Positions 8,268 to 17,682 of a DNA stretch of 64,000 bases are shown one piece after another. Origin of the DNA: Ruegeria faecimaris (GTDB lineage Bacteria > Pseudomonadota > Alphaproteobacteria > Rhodobacterales > Rhodobacteraceae); NCBI RefSeq assembly GCF_900182615.1, contig NZ_FXTE01000017.1, positions 1 through 64,000 of the forward strand. The letters run 5' to 3'. How positions within the stretch are numbered: the stretch's first letter is position 1; each line of letters begins with the position of its first letter. The position numbers were made by a program, and so were the translations under genes. The notes below the pieces were generated by a model. It ran no database searches and had not been told where the DNA came from. It was given only the letters and a program-made list of their open reading frames with translations.

Positions 8268-9226
8268 TGTGTTTTCTCCTGACCATACTCGGCAGTGCCC
8301 GGTTGCTGATCGGCAGACAAGGGTGTGGCCCCGTCATAGCGGTGCAGGATCGACTGAAACAGATCGCCATCGGCTAGTGTGAAATACAGCGCATCAGTCG
8401 GCATCTGATCAGTGCCCAACATGGCCTGCACCTCGTCCCGGTCCGTTCGCATGGCAAGCGTTCGGTATGTTTCAGCGCTCAACGGAACCCCGTTTGCCTG
8501 GACATTCTCGGCCCATTCATTGAACTCCTGAGGCGCCATGGCAATGGCTTTGAATTTCTGCTTGGTAAAGCCACGCCCGTTATATTGCGTGTTCTCGCCC
8601 TGCATAGTTTCGGGCCTATCGGCGACAAGGTGCAGTTTGGTCGTCATCCCCGGCATGGCATAAATCTGTCCGGCCAGCGCCGGGATCATAAAGGACTGCA
8701 TCACCGTATCCGTTGTCAGTGTGACAGCCACCTGTTGGTTGACCGGGAGCCCCATCTCACCGACGCTGGCGATGCCAAGATCGGGGTAGATGAACAGCCA
8801 CTTCCAGTCGAGACCAACAACCTGCACTTTCAGCGCCGGTTCTTCTCCGAATGAGGTCTCGTAAGGGTCCAGCCGGTGGGTGGCTTTCCACAAATAGAAT
8901 GAAAGGATGGCCACAATAACAACCGGGATACCCCACATGAGAAACTCCAACCGGGCGGAAAAATCCCATTCCGGTCGATAGTCTGCCTGCCCCTCCTTTC
9001 GCCTTCGATACCGTATGGCAATCAAAGGCACCAGGATCAGAACCGGAACAACTGCGACCAGTATCAGAACAGTTGCACGTAAAAGGTGGCTTTTCTGAAG
9101 GGCGGCGACGGGTCCCTGAGGGTCCAAGAAATTGTTGCTGGCTTCGGCAACCGGCACAAAGCCAAGACCTGCGATAGCGGCAGACAGGACAACCAAGGAT
9201 GCAAAAGACGGTCTGGAATATGTCAC
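8264..9226 (-). CDS. cyoA: Cytochrome bo ubiquinol oxidase subunit II
   Basis: 320 residues: a cleavable signal or first helix (about 5-28), two membrane helices (about 48-70 and 90-112), then a periplasmic cupredoxin domain. The CuA cysteines of cytochrome c oxidases are absent, as expected for a quinol oxidase; the region VGLDWKWLFIYPDLGIASV is typical of CyoA. Unlike E. coli CyoA there is no lipobox cysteine after the signal. The start codon is a GTG at 9226 with GAGGA about 10 bases upstream. First gene of cyoABCD; the promoter should lie in 9227-9409, shared with the divergent transglycosylase gene. Confidence 0.94.
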   Translation of the reverse strand: MTYSRPSFASLVVLSAAIAGLGFVPVAEASNNFLDPQGPVAALQKSHLLRATVLILVAVVPVLILVPLIAIRYRRRKEGQADYRPEWDFSARLEFLMWGIPVVIVAILSFYLWKATHRLDPYETSFGEEPALKVQVVGLDWKWLFIYPDLGIASVGEMGLPVNQQVAVTLTTDTVMQSFMIPALAGQIYAMPGMTTKLHLVADRPETMQGENTQYNGRGFTKQKFKAIAMAPQEFNEWAENVQANGVPLSAETYRTLAMRTDRDEVQAMLGTDQMPTDALYFTLADGDLFQSILHRYDGATPLSADQQPGTAEYGQEKTQ

Positions 9227-9409
9227 GCCTGTTCATCCTCATTTCAAAATTGATTGGGACAACTATCGGCAGAGTCCTGAATTTTCACAAGGATTTTTAC
9301 GCAGCTCTGCCAGTTTCCCGAGATTTGATCTTGCCACCCCGATCACAGCGGCAGAAACGCCATTCTGGTAGGTTGACTTAAAGCAGATCGCAGGTGAGAT
9401 CATAGGATA

Positions 9410-10645
9410 ATGCGTTGGTTAATCCTTACTCTTGGACTTTGCTACCTGTCGACAAGTGCGACAGCACAGGATCGTGCGGCGATCGAGGCTCAGTTTCAGT
9501 CATGGCTGAAACACACGGTCTGGGCGCGGGCGAAATCCGAGGGTATTTCAAAGCGCACGATGAACAGGGCCTTCAACGGCGTCACGCTGAACTGGAAACT
9601 GCCAGATCTGGTGCCTCCGGGCACGGCAAAAGCAGTTCCCAAACAGCAAAAACAGGCCGAGTTCGGATCACCGGGCCGCTATTTCAACGCTGGTTCGGTT
9701 CAGGGGGCCACCTCTGTCGGGCGCAAGATGGCCCGGCGCTATAGCGCGACGCTAAGCCAGGTGGAATCCGATACCGGCGTCCCTGCGCGCATCATTCTGG
9801 CGATCTGGGGCCGCGAAAGCGGATATGGGCAGGTGGCTATCCGGCATAATGCATTTCAGGTTCTGGGCACCAAAGGTTTCATGAGCACCCGCTCAGAATA
9901 TTTCACGTCAGAGCTTATCGCCGCGCTCAAGATTGCCGAGGCTGGCCACATACCGCCGGATCAAATGAAAAGCAGTTGGGCCGGTGCGCTTGGGCAACCG
10001 CAGTTCATGCCATCGAACTACCTGACTTATGCGGCCGATGGAAATGGCGATGGGCGCGCGGATATCTGGACCTCGGCCGAGGACACAATTTCATCGATCG
10101 GAAACTACCTCGACCAACATGGCTGGGTCTCGGGTCGTGATTGGGGGTTCGAAGTAACTGTCCCGTCTTCGGTTTCCTGCACCCTTGAAGGGCCGGATCA
10201 GGGCCGTCCTATTCGCGACTGGGCCGGGTTAGGGATCACCCGTGTATCTGGCAAGCCGTTTCCAAAACAAGAAATGCAGGGGCAAGGGTTTTTGATGATG
10301 CCCGCCGGGCGCAATGGCCCGGCCTTCATTGTCACCCCCAATTTTTATGTCCTGAAAGAATACAACAAAAGCGATCTCTACGCCCTGTTCGTCGGCCATG
10401 TTGGGGATAGGATAGAATATGGCGTCCAGGATTTCCGCGGCCGGTGGGACAAAGTCGGCGGTCTTTACCGATCGGATATAGCAGCCATGCAGCGCGCATT
10501 GGAACAGATGGGCCATGACGTCGGCGGCGCTGACGGCCTGCCGGGCTTTCGAACACGCCGCTCTATCGGGCGCTGGCAAGAGGCCACCAATCAGTCCGCC
10601 ACATGCTTTCCTCAGACCCATATGGTCCGGGCACTGACCCAATAG
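9410..10645 (+). CDS. Lytic murein transglycosylase with peptidoglycan-binding domain (MltB family)
   Basis: 411 residues: a signal peptide of about 20 residues (MRWLILTLGLCYLSTSATAQ), a family-3 (MltB/SLT_2) transglycosylase domain (about 25-320) and a C-terminal PG_binding_1 repeat (about 345-405, with MGHDVGGADGLPGFRTRRSI). The catalytic glutamate is E136 in AIWGRESGYG; GALGQPQFMPSNY is another conserved family block. It cleaves murein glycan strands to 1,6-anhydromuropeptides in the periplasm. No lipobox is seen, so it is probably soluble. It is monocistronic and divergent from cyoA. Confidence 0.92.
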   Translation: MRWLILTLGLCYLSTSATAQDRAAIEAQFQSWLKHTVWARAKSEGISKRTMNRAFNGVTLNWKLPDLVPPGTAKAVPKQQKQAEFGSPGRYFNAGSVQGATSVGRKMARRYSATLSQVESDTGVPARIILAIWGRESGYGQVAIRHNAFQVLGTKGFMSTRSEYFTSELIAALKIAEAGHIPPDQMKSSWAGALGQPQFMPSNYLTYAADGNGDGRADIWTSAEDTISSIGNYLDQHGWVSGRDWGFEVTVPSSVSCTLEGPDQGRPIRDWAGLGITRVSGKPFPKQEMQGQGFLMMPAGRNGPAFIVTPNFYVLKEYNKSDLYALFVGHVGDRIEYGVQDFRGRWDKVGGLYRSDIAAMQRALEQMGHDVGGADGLPGFRTRRSIGRWQEATNQSATCFPQTHMVRALTQ

Positions 10646-11046
10646 CGATTCGCGCCAATTTTTGGAAATCCGCAAAAGCGGACCTTGCGTCAACGCTCAA
10701 CCGCTTACTCAAGAGCTTCACAAAAATGTCAAGAAACCATCGCGTATCATTATAATATTTCCGTTCTCCCGTGGAATTTTTTAGATTTCGGCCGCACCTG
10801 GCCATTTTGCACGCAAAGGCTTTAACCTTTTTTGAAATAGTGCCACGTTCTGCATCAGTGAAAGGCGACTTTCGCAACTACGTTTCCGACAGCAAACCGA
10901 AAGACTGCGACGCGGTGTTCATTGCGATCTGAAAAAGCAAAATTCGAACAAGTCCCGGTCTATCTGAGTCGGACAATCATGGTGGTCAGCGACCATCCTG
11001 AACGGATGTGCGTACCTTGCCACCACACAAATGGGAGTAGAAAGAT
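10646..11046. other. Intergenic region before oppA
   Basis: About 400 bases without a supportable gene. A small hairpin (TCCGC, AAAA loop, GCGGA at 10669-10682) follows the transglycosylase and could be a weak terminator. A 13-bp dyad, TGGTC-AGC-GACCA, lies near 10981-10994 and might be a regulator site for oppA. GGGAGTAG just before 11047 is the oppA ribosome-binding site. The base composition is more AT-rich than its flanks. A minus-strand open frame here is not convincing. Confidence 0.5.
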
Positions 11047-12675
11047 ATGAACAAATACATTCGGACATCTCTGGCGGGGCTACTGACCTCGACCATGATC
11101 ACCGGCGCTGCATTTGCCGCCGGCACCCATCCCGAAACCGGCGAGGCGCTGGCGGATGATCAAACCTTCACCTATCGCGTTCTGGATGAGCACAGTTCGG
11201 TTGACCCGCAGGTTGTTGAAGACGTTACCGGTGCGGAAATTGTCCGCGACCTGTTCGAAGGCCTGATGAACCAAGACGAAGACGGCAATTTGGTGCCCGG
11301 TGTCGCAACCGGCTATACCACAAACGATACCAAGGACGTTTACACATTTACACTGCGTGATAACGCCAAATGGTCCAATGGTGATCCGGTCACGGCAGGC
11401 GATTTCGTCTTTGCATGGAAACGTGCCGTCGATCCCGCTCTGTCCTCGCCCTATGCGTGGTTCATGGAACTGATGTCGATCGAAAATGCGGCCGAAATCA
11501 TTGCTGGTGAGAAGCCTGTGGACGAACTGGGCGTAACCGCCATCGACGACCACACACTTGAGGTCAAGCTGAGCGCAGCACTGCCTTATTTCGCGCAAAT
11601 GACGACCCATTCCACCACCTTCCCTGCCCCGCAGAAGGTGATCGAAGAGTTCGGCGACGCCTGGACTAAGCCGGAAAACATCGTCTCGAACGGCGCCTAT
11701 GTTCTGACCGAACACCTGCCACAGGAACGCTCGGTCCGTGAGCGCAACGAGATGTATTGGGATAACGACAATACGATTGTCGAAAAAGTCGTGGCCCTTG
11801 TCATCAACGACGAAAACGTAGCCCTGACCCGTTACCTTGCAGGCGAGCTGGACCGCACTGAAGTACCTGCAGGTCAGTTCCCGCGCCTACAGAAAGAGCA
11901 CCCCGAAGAGGCCATCAGCTTCCCGCGCCTGTGCAACTATTACTATACATTCAACCTGTCTGACAGCGGACCGGAAGAATTCAAGAACCCAAATGTACGT
12001 CAAGCCCTGTCTCTTGCAGTTGACCGCGACATCATCACCAAGAACGTCAAAGCCGGTGGTGAGCCGCCCGCATATACGTTCGCACCCGAAGCAACCGCTG
12101 GGTTCACCGTCCCAGAGGTCGAAATGGCTTCGATGACGCAAGCCGAGCGTGACGAGCTGGCCAAGGAGTTGCTGGCCGAGGCCGGATTTGGCCCCGACAA
12201 CCCGCTGAGCTTTGACATGGTCTACAACACATCAGAGGCCCATAAGAAAGTCGCAGTGGCACTGAGCCAGATGTGGAAACAGAAACTGGGCGTACAGGTC
12301 GAGTTGGCCAACATGGAATGGAAAGTGTTCCTGGAAGAGCGCGGCAACCAGAACTTCGATCTGGCCCGTGGCGCCTGGTGTGGCGACTATAACGAAGCCT
12401 CGACCTTCCTGGACCTGTTGCAGTCGGATTCCGGCTATAACGACGGCAAGTACAACAACTCCAAGGTTGACGAATTGCTGACCCAGGCCAAGACAGCAGA
12501 TGACGCAGCACCACTGTATACCGAGGTTGAGCGGATCATTGCACAAGAGACTCCGGTTATCCCGATCTATCACTATGCTGGCGTCTACATGATGGACAGC
12601 GATGTCGGCAACTGGCCGGTCAAGAACGTAGAGCAGAACTGGTACTCCAAGAACCTCTACAAGATCGCCGAATAA
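11047..12675 (+). CDS. oppA: Oligopeptide ABC transporter substrate-binding protein
   Basis: 542 residues with a 24-residue Sec signal peptide (ending GAAFA) and a full SBP_bac_5 domain. Typical blocks are FTLRDNAKWSNGDPVTAGDF and NVRQALSLAVDRDIITKNV. In the periplasm it binds peptides and delivers them to OppBC. It is the first gene of oppA-oppB-oppC-oppDF; the GGGAG site before the ATG fixes the start. A strong hairpin separates it from oppB, which would favour excess SBP over permease. Family similarity is closest to OppA/MppA; murein tripeptide as ligand is possible given the upstream transglycosylase, but that is speculation. Confidence 0.93.
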   Translation: MNKYIRTSLAGLLTSTMITGAAFAAGTHPETGEALADDQTFTYRVLDEHSSVDPQVVEDVTGAEIVRDLFEGLMNQDEDGNLVPGVATGYTTNDTKDVYTFTLRDNAKWSNGDPVTAGDFVFAWKRAVDPALSSPYAWFMELMSIENAAEIIAGEKPVDELGVTAIDDHTLEVKLSAALPYFAQMTTHSTTFPAPQKVIEEFGDAWTKPENIVSNGAYVLTEHLPQERSVRERNEMYWDNDNTIVEKVVALVINDENVALTRYLAGELDRTEVPAGQFPRLQKEHPEEAISFPRLCNYYYTFNLSDSGPEEFKNPNVRQALSLAVDRDIITKNVKAGGEPPAYTFAPEATAGFTVPEVEMASMTQAERDELAKELLAEAGFGPDNPLSFDMVYNTSEAHKKVAVALSQMWKQKLGVQVELANMEWKVFLEERGNQNFDLARGAWCGDYNEASTFLDLLQSDSGYNDGKYNNSKVDELLTQAKTADDAAPLYTEVERIIAQETPVIPIYHYAGVYMMDSDVGNWPVKNVEQNWYSKNLYKIAE

Positions 12676-12690
12676 CCTTCCTTAGACCAC

Positions 12691-12722
12691 GCTTTGCCCC
12701 GAGGATCACCCCGGGGCAAAGC
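12691..12722 (+). terminator. Intercistronic hairpin between oppA and oppB
   Basis: An 11-bp perfect inverted repeat, GCTTTGCCCCG and CGGGGCAAAGC, with a 10-base loop. There is no U-tract after it, so it is more likely an mRNA-stabilising or partial-termination element than a full terminator, since oppB follows within 20 bases on the same strand. Confidence 0.7.
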
Positions 12723-12740
12723 CAATAATGGGGGCATGAA

Positions 12741-13664
12741 ATGCTTGCCTATATCATCCGGCGATTGCTGATCGCCGTTCCAACGATCCTGTTGCTGATC
12801 GTTGCCTGTTTTTTTCTGATGCACTACGCGCCCGGCGGGCCGTTTACCTCGGAACGGCCATTGCCGCCGCAGGTGCTGGCCAATATCGAGGCGCGCTATG
12901 GTCTGGACCAGCCGCTGTGGAAACAGCTTTGGGACTATCTGTACAACATTGTCGTGCATTTCGATTTCGGCCCGTCCTTCAAGTTCAAGGACCGGGACGT
13001 CAATGATATCATTTCGCAAGGCTTCCCGATCTCGCTCACTTACGGGTCATTGTCTTTCCTGCTGGCGAGTGTCGTAGGTATTGGCCTTGGGATCGCCGCG
13101 GCCATCCGACACAACAGCTGGATCGACTATTTTGCCGTAGGTCTGGGTATCGCTGCGCAGGCGCTGCCGAACTTCATCATGGGCCCGATCCTGATCCTGA
13201 CCTTCACTTTGTGGCTTGGATGGTTGCCGGGTGGTGGCTGGAACGGCGGTCAGTGGCAATACCTGATCATGCCTGTCATCGCATTGGCCACGTCCTATAT
13301 GGGGTCGATCGCGCGGATTACCCGTTCGTCGATGCTCGAAGTTCTGAACTCGAACTTCATCCGCACGGCCCGGGCCAAGGGTTTGCCTACCAGGACCGTA
13401 ATCTGGCGCCATGCGTTGAAGCCCACGCTGCTGCCGGTGGTGTCCTATCTGGGGCCGGTCTTTGTCTATGTTCTGACCGGTTCGGTTTTCGTCGACATCT
13501 ATTTCTCGACCGGCGGTCTGGGGCAGGCTTATGTCGGCTCGGCCCTGTCGCGTGACTATGCGGTGCTGCTGGGGGTCACGATCCTGTACGGCACGCTGAC
13601 AGTGATCGTGAACCTGCTGACCGACCTGGCATATGCCTGGTTCGATCCGAAAATCCGGTACTGA
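12741..13664 (+). CDS. oppB: Oligopeptide ABC transporter permease
   Basis: 307 residues with six predicted membrane helices and the DppB/OppB N-terminus (MLAYIIRRLLIAVPTILLL). The ABC-contacting EAA loop is at about 200-225 (MLEVLNSNFIRTARAKGLP). It forms the inner-membrane channel with OppC. The GGGGGCATGAA ribosome-binding site lies just ahead of the ATG. oppC starts 10 bases after the stop. Confidence 0.95.
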   Translation: MLAYIIRRLLIAVPTILLLIVACFFLMHYAPGGPFTSERPLPPQVLANIEARYGLDQPLWKQLWDYLYNIVVHFDFGPSFKFKDRDVNDIISQGFPISLTYGSLSFLLASVVGIGLGIAAAIRHNSWIDYFAVGLGIAAQALPNFIMGPILILTFTLWLGWLPGGGWNGGQWQYLIMPVIALATSYMGSIARITRSSMLEVLNSNFIRTARAKGLPTRTVIWRHALKPTLLPVVSYLGPVFVYVLTGSVFVDIYFSTGGLGQAYVGSALSRDYAVLLGVTILYGTLTVIVNLLTDLAYAWFDPKIRY

Positions 13665-13674
13665 GGGGCACAAA

Positions 13675-14604
13675 ATGCTAGGAAAATCACAAAAAGCCGC
13701 CCATCTGGCCGAGGACATCACCGATTTCACGGCCGTTCAGGGGCGTTCCCTCTGGCAGGATGCGCGGATGCGGTTTGTCCGCAACAAAGCCGCAATGGCG
13801 AGCGTATTCATCTTGCTGATGATCGTTCTGTTCACAATCTTCGGCCCATATTTCGCCGTTTGGAGCAATGAGGAAATCGACTGGAACGTGATGGGTGACA
13901 TCCGTGGCATGGGAATGCCGTCGATTGAGACCGGGCACTTCTTTGGCGTCGACGATCTGGGGCGCGACCTTTACAGCCGGGTCATTCAGGCCACAACAAC
14001 ATCGTTGTTGGTGGGGCTCGTCGGGGCGGCCACCGCGTTGATTGTTGGCACCTGCTATGGCATCGCCGCCGGGTATATTGGCGGGCGCCTTGACGGCGCG
14101 ATGATGCGGTTCGTCGATATCCTTCTGGCCATTCCGACAACTCTGATCATCATTCTGTTGCTTGTGGTGGCCGGTCGGTCGTTCTTTACCCTGTTCATCG
14201 CGTTGGGCGCGGTTGGTTGGTTGACCATGTCACGGATCGTCAGAGGGCAGACTCTGGCCCTGAAAAACCGCGAATTCATCGAGGCCGCGCGCGCCGCCGG
14301 TGTCAGCGAATTCACCATCATGTATCGCCATATCCTGCCCAACCTGCTGGGCGTGGTAATCGTCTATGCATCGCTTCTGGTGCCTGAGATGATCCTGACC
14401 GAAAGCTTTATCTCGTTCCTCGGACTTGGCATCTCGGAGCCCTATACCTCGCTAGGCCGTCTGATCGCTGAAGGGGCAGGCACAATGGGGTACGGAACCC
14501 TCTGGCAGCTGATGTTCCCTCTGACATTCTATGTCGCCATTATCATCACGATGTTCTTCATCGGCGATGGGCTGCGTGACGCTCTGGACCCAAAGGATCG
14601 CTGA
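13675..14604 (+). CDS. oppC: Oligopeptide ABC transporter permease
   Basis: 309 residues: a cytoplasmic N-terminal extension, six predicted helices, the OppC_N domain and the EAA loop ([19 protein letters not shown]). The start at 13675 is chosen because GAGGGG precedes it; an in-frame ATG at 13633 would overlap oppB by about 30 bp with no ribosome-binding site. It is followed after one base by oppDF. Partner of OppB in the inner membrane. Confidence 0.95.
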   Translation: MLGKSQKAAHLAEDITDFTAVQGRSLWQDARMRFVRNKAAMASVFILLMIVLFTIFGPYFAVWSNEEIDWNVMGDIRGMGMPSIETGHFFGVDDLGRDLYSRVIQATTTSLLVGLVGAATALIVGTCYGIAAGYIGGRLDGAMMRFVDILLAIPTTLIIILLLVVAGRSFFTLFIALGAVGWLTMSRIVRGQTLALKNREFIEAARAAGVSEFTIMYRHILPNLLGVVIVYASLLVPEMILTESFISFLGLGISEPYTSLGRLIAEGAGTMGYGTLWQLMFPLTFYVAIIITMFFIGDGLRDALDPKDR

Positions 14605-14605
14605 T

Positions 14606-16411
14606 ATGAGCTTGTTCTCTGTTAAGGACCTAAGCGTCCAGTTCGACACCCCCGATGGTGTGGTCGAGGCCGTCAAAGGCATCAGCTTTGACATAAATCC
14701 GGGCGAATGCCTTGGTATTGTGGGCGAAAGCGGGTCCGGCAAAAGCCAGACTTTCATGGCCGCAATGGGGCTGTTGCCTTCAGCGGGTCGTGCAATCGGT
14801 TCGGCCACGCTGAACGGCAAGGAAATCCTGAATCTGCCGATCAACAAGCTGAACCAGATCCGCGGCGATGACGTCGGCATGATCTTTCAGGATCCGCTGA
14901 CCGCCCTGACCCCGCATCTGCGGGTCGGGCAGCAAATGCGTGAGGTTCTGCAGGTTCACGAAGGGTTGCAGGGTTCGGCCGCTCGGGCGCGCTGTCTGGA
15001 GTGGTTGGACCGGGTCCGCATCCCAGAGGCAAACCGTCGTCTGGATCAATACCCGCACGAATTGTCGGGGGGCATGCGCCAACGTGTCATGATCGCCATG
15101 TCGATGTTGTGCAGCCCAAAGCTGCTGATCGCCGATGAACCGACCACGGCGCTGGATGTGACGGTCCAGGCCGACATCCTGGACTTGATGGTGCACCTGC
15201 AAAAAGACGAAGGCACTGCCATTGCGCTGATCACGCATGACATGGGCGTGGTGGCACGGATGTGTGACCGCATTCAGGTCATGCGTCTGGGTCAGTTTGT
15301 TGAGGCCGGGGACACACGCGAGATCTTCCGCGCGCCGCAGCATGAATACACCCGCACCCTGCTTGAAGCGATGCCGCGCATTGATGCTGGTGACGCGCCA
15401 AAAGCACTGGAAGAAACCGACGCACCTTTGCTTAGGGTCGATGACGTGAAAGTGCATTTCCCGATCCACGTGTCGGGCGGGTTGTTCGGGCGCAAAGTAC
15501 CGCTGAAAGCTGTGGACGGTGTCAGCTTTGACATCCGTAAGGGCGAGACGCTGGGCGTTGTGGGTGAATCCGGCTGTGGCAAATCCACACTGGCGCGGGC
15601 GGTTCTGCAGCTGATCGAACCCAGCAGTGGCAATGTCAGCTGGCTGGGCCATCCGATAGTCGGGCTAAAGCGGGCCGAGCTGAACAAGTACCGCAAGGAC
15701 CTGCAGATTGTGTTCCAGGATCCGCTGGCCAGCCTCGATCCGCGGATGACCATCTCGGCCTCTATCGCCGAACCTCTGAAAACCTATCGCCCGGATCTGA
15801 CAGAGCGTGAGCGCAAGAAAATGGTCGGGGAAATGATGGAGCGGGTCGGCCTGCAGGCCAACATGATCAACCGCTATCCGCACGAGCTGTCCGGTGGGCA
15901 GAACCAGCGTGTCGGGATCGCGCGGGCGATGATCAACAAGCCCAAGCTGATCATTTGTGACGAGGCGGTCTCGGCTTTGGACGTGTCGATCCAGGCCCAG
16001 ATCGTAGAGCTTTTGAAAGAGCTGCAGCAGGAATTCGGGCTGTCGATGATTTTCATCAGCCACGACCTGTCCGTGGTACGGACAGTGTCAAACCGGATCA
16101 TGGTACTGTATCTGGGGCGCATCGTCGAATTGGGAGATGGAGAGGTGATCTGTTCGCAGCCTCTGCACCCCTATACCAAATCGCTGATCTCGGCGGTCCC
16201 GATCCCCGATCCGGATGTGGAACGGCAACGCCAGCGCCTCAAATTGCCGGGAGAGCTGCCTTCGCCGATGGACCCGAAAGCGGCGCTCAGGTTCTTGCCC
16301 AGCCGGCTATCGGCCGGTCAGAACGATTATGTTCCACAGCTCAACGAGGTCGCACCAAACCATTTCGTGGCCGAGCATGATCCGCTTGAGACAATCCTGG
16401 CGAACACATAA
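14606..16411 (+). CDS. Fused OppD-OppF peptide ABC transporter ATPase
   Basis: 601 residues holding two ABC ATPase domains in tandem (about 1-265 and 280-540), each with its C-terminal oligopeptide-transporter extension. First copy: Walker A GESGSGKS, signature LSGGMRQR, Walker [14 protein letters not shown]. Second copy: [29 protein letters not shown]. So one polypeptide supplies both nucleotide-binding subunits, a known arrangement in alphaproteobacterial peptide importers. The ATG at 14606 lies one base after the oppC stop; frame upstream of it is unused. Transcription ends at the hairpin at 16416-16453. Confidence 0.95.
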   Translation: MSLFSVKDLSVQFDTPDGVVEAVKGISFDINPGECLGIVGESGSGKSQTFMAAMGLLPSAGRAIGSATLNGKEILNLPINKLNQIRGDDVGMIFQDPLTALTPHLRVGQQMREVLQVHEGLQGSAARARCLEWLDRVRIPEANRRLDQYPHELSGGMRQRVMIAMSMLCSPKLLIADEPTTALDVTVQADILDLMVHLQKDEGTAIALITHDMGVVARMCDRIQVMRLGQFVEAGDTREIFRAPQHEYTRTLLEAMPRIDAGDAPKALEETDAPLLRVDDVKVHFPIHVSGGLFGRKVPLKAVDGVSFDIRKGETLGVVGESGCGKSTLARAVLQLIEPSSGNVSWLGHPIVGLKRAELNKYRKDLQIVFQDPLASLDPRMTISASIAEPLKTYRPDLTERERKKMVGEMMERVGLQANMINRYPHELSGGQNQRVGIARAMINKPKLIICDEAVSALDVSIQAQIVELLKELQQEFGLSMIFISHDLSVVRTVSNRIMVLYLGRIVELGDGEVICSQPLHPYTKSLISAVPIPDPDVERQRQRLKLPGELPSPMDPKAALRFLPSRLSAGQNDYVPQLNEVAPNHFVAEHDPLETILANT

Positions 16412-16415
16412 ATTC

Positions 16416-16453
16416 CCTGTCCCCGAGGCCGCATGAACAGCCTCGGGGACAGG
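16416..16453 (+). terminator. Terminator of the opp operon
   Basis: A 14-bp perfect inverted repeat (CCTGTCCCCGAGGC and GCCTCGGGGACAGG) with a 10-base loop begins 4 bases after the oppDF stop. A modest T-containing tract (TTTGGCTTT) follows. It is the strongest terminator-like stem in the left third of the window. Confidence 0.8.
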
Positions 16454-16640
16454 TTTGGCTTTGCACGACTTCATGACGATTCTTGGCGCATTCTTGCCAA
16501 TGAATGGACGAAGGGCCGGATTGTACAACAAAACACCGGTAAATGACGGGTTTCAAAGGCATCAAACGGCGGTTCGTTTTGACTTCCCCTACCCCCGGTG
16601 GCACCTTCCTGTCAGATTTTAGACTGCGGCCGCGATGTCA

Positions 16641-16669
16641 TTGATTGTTCTGACTGCGCAGCCTAATAG
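16641..16669 (+). promoter_or_regulatory. Putative sigma-70 promoter of galU
   Basis: TTGATT at 16641-16646 and TAATAG at 16664-16669 are separated by 17 bases and match the -35/-10 consensus at four positions each. The galU start codon is 54 bases downstream, with GAGGTAAC as ribosome-binding site. Prediction only. Confidence 0.4.
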
Positions 16670-16722
16670 GAAACCCCGGCCTGCCCTACGCGGTCGGGCA
16701 AGAATTGAATTTGAGAGGTAAC

Positions 16723-17616
16723 ATGGTACGCAAGGTCACCAAGGCGATTTTCCCCGTTGCGGGATTGGGCACGCGTTTTCTCCCAGCGACAAAATCCGTC
16801 CCCAAAGAGATCATGACACTGGTTGACCGTCCTTTGGTTCAATACGCAATCGACGAAGCCCGCGCCGCAGGTATTACCGAATTCATCTTTGTAACTTCGC
16901 GTGGCAAATCTGCGCTGGAAGATTACTTTGATCACAACCTCGTGCTGGAACAAGAGCTCAAGGCCAAGGGCAAGGATGACCTGCTTGAGGCGCTGAATGC
17001 AACGAATATGGAAAGCGGCGCCATCGCCTATATCCGCCAGCACAAGGCGCTTGGTCTGGGCCACGCAGTCTGGTGTGCCCGCCGTCTGATCGGCGACGAG
17101 CCATTTGCAGTAATGTTGCCTGATGACGTCATTGCTGCTGATAAACCCTGTCTGCAGCAGATGGTCGAAGCCTATGAGGAAACCGGCGGCAATATGGTCG
17201 CAACGATGGAAGTGCCAAACGAAAAAACCAGTTCCTATGGCGTTCTGGATGTAGGCGAAAACGTCGGCTCCGTGGTACGCGCCAGAGGAATGGTTGAAAA
17301 GCCCAAGCCGGAAGAAGCCCCCTCGAACCTGGCCGTTATCGGTCGGTATATTCTGGGGCCGTCAGTGCTGTACAATCTCAACCAAAAGAAAACAGGCAGT
17401 GGCGGTGAGATTCAGCTGACCGATGCTATCGCAGAAGACATCTGTAACGGTGTGCCCGTGTTTGGCTATAAATTCGACGGCCAGCGATTTGATTGCGGCT
17501 CGAAAGCCGGGTTCCTCCAGGCAACTGTTGCCTTTGCGCTGGCCCGTAGCGATCTGCGTGATGACCTGAGCCAGTATCTGAACGAGATAGCCGCCGCCGG
17601 GAAGGCCGCTCAATAG
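16723..17616 (+). CDS. galU: UTP--glucose-1-phosphate uridylyltransferase
   Basis: 297 residues with the nucleotidyltransferase signature FPVAGLGTRFLPATKSVPKE near the N-terminus and VEKPKPEEAPSNLAVIGRY, both typical of GalU. It makes UDP-glucose from UTP and glucose 1-phosphate. UDP-glucose is the substrate of the Ugd enzyme encoded at 22709. The start at 16723 has GAGGTAAC just upstream; an ATG 18 bases earlier has none. manC follows after 66 bases, probably in the same transcript. Confidence 0.95.
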   Translation: MVRKVTKAIFPVAGLGTRFLPATKSVPKEIMTLVDRPLVQYAIDEARAAGITEFIFVTSRGKSALEDYFDHNLVLEQELKAKGKDDLLEALNATNMESGAIAYIRQHKALGLGHAVWCARRLIGDEPFAVMLPDDVIAADKPCLQQMVEAYEETGGNMVATMEVPNEKTSSYGVLDVGENVGSVVRARGMVEKPKPEEAPSNLAVIGRYILGPSVLYNLNQKKTGSGGEIQLTDAIAEDICNGVPVFGYKFDGQRFDCGSKAGFLQATVAFALARSDLRDDLSQYLNEIAAAGKAAQ

Positions 17617-17682
17617 CGCCCGCAACCTTCAGCATGTCGTTTCTAAAGTGACAAAGTCCAAGAACCTTCGAGGCAAGCCGCA

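Larger units (their letters stand above)
16412..16722. other. Intergenic region between oppDF and galU
   Basis: 311 bases holding the opp terminator at its left end and a putative galU promoter at 16641-16669. Between them (about 16454-16640) nothing recognisable was seen. Confidence 0.5.

Noticed and set aside
10563..10877. A 104-codon minus-strand open frame near the transglycosylase end
   Set aside because: Overlaps the confident 3' end of the transglycosylase, lacks a ribosome-binding site and resembles nothing known to me.
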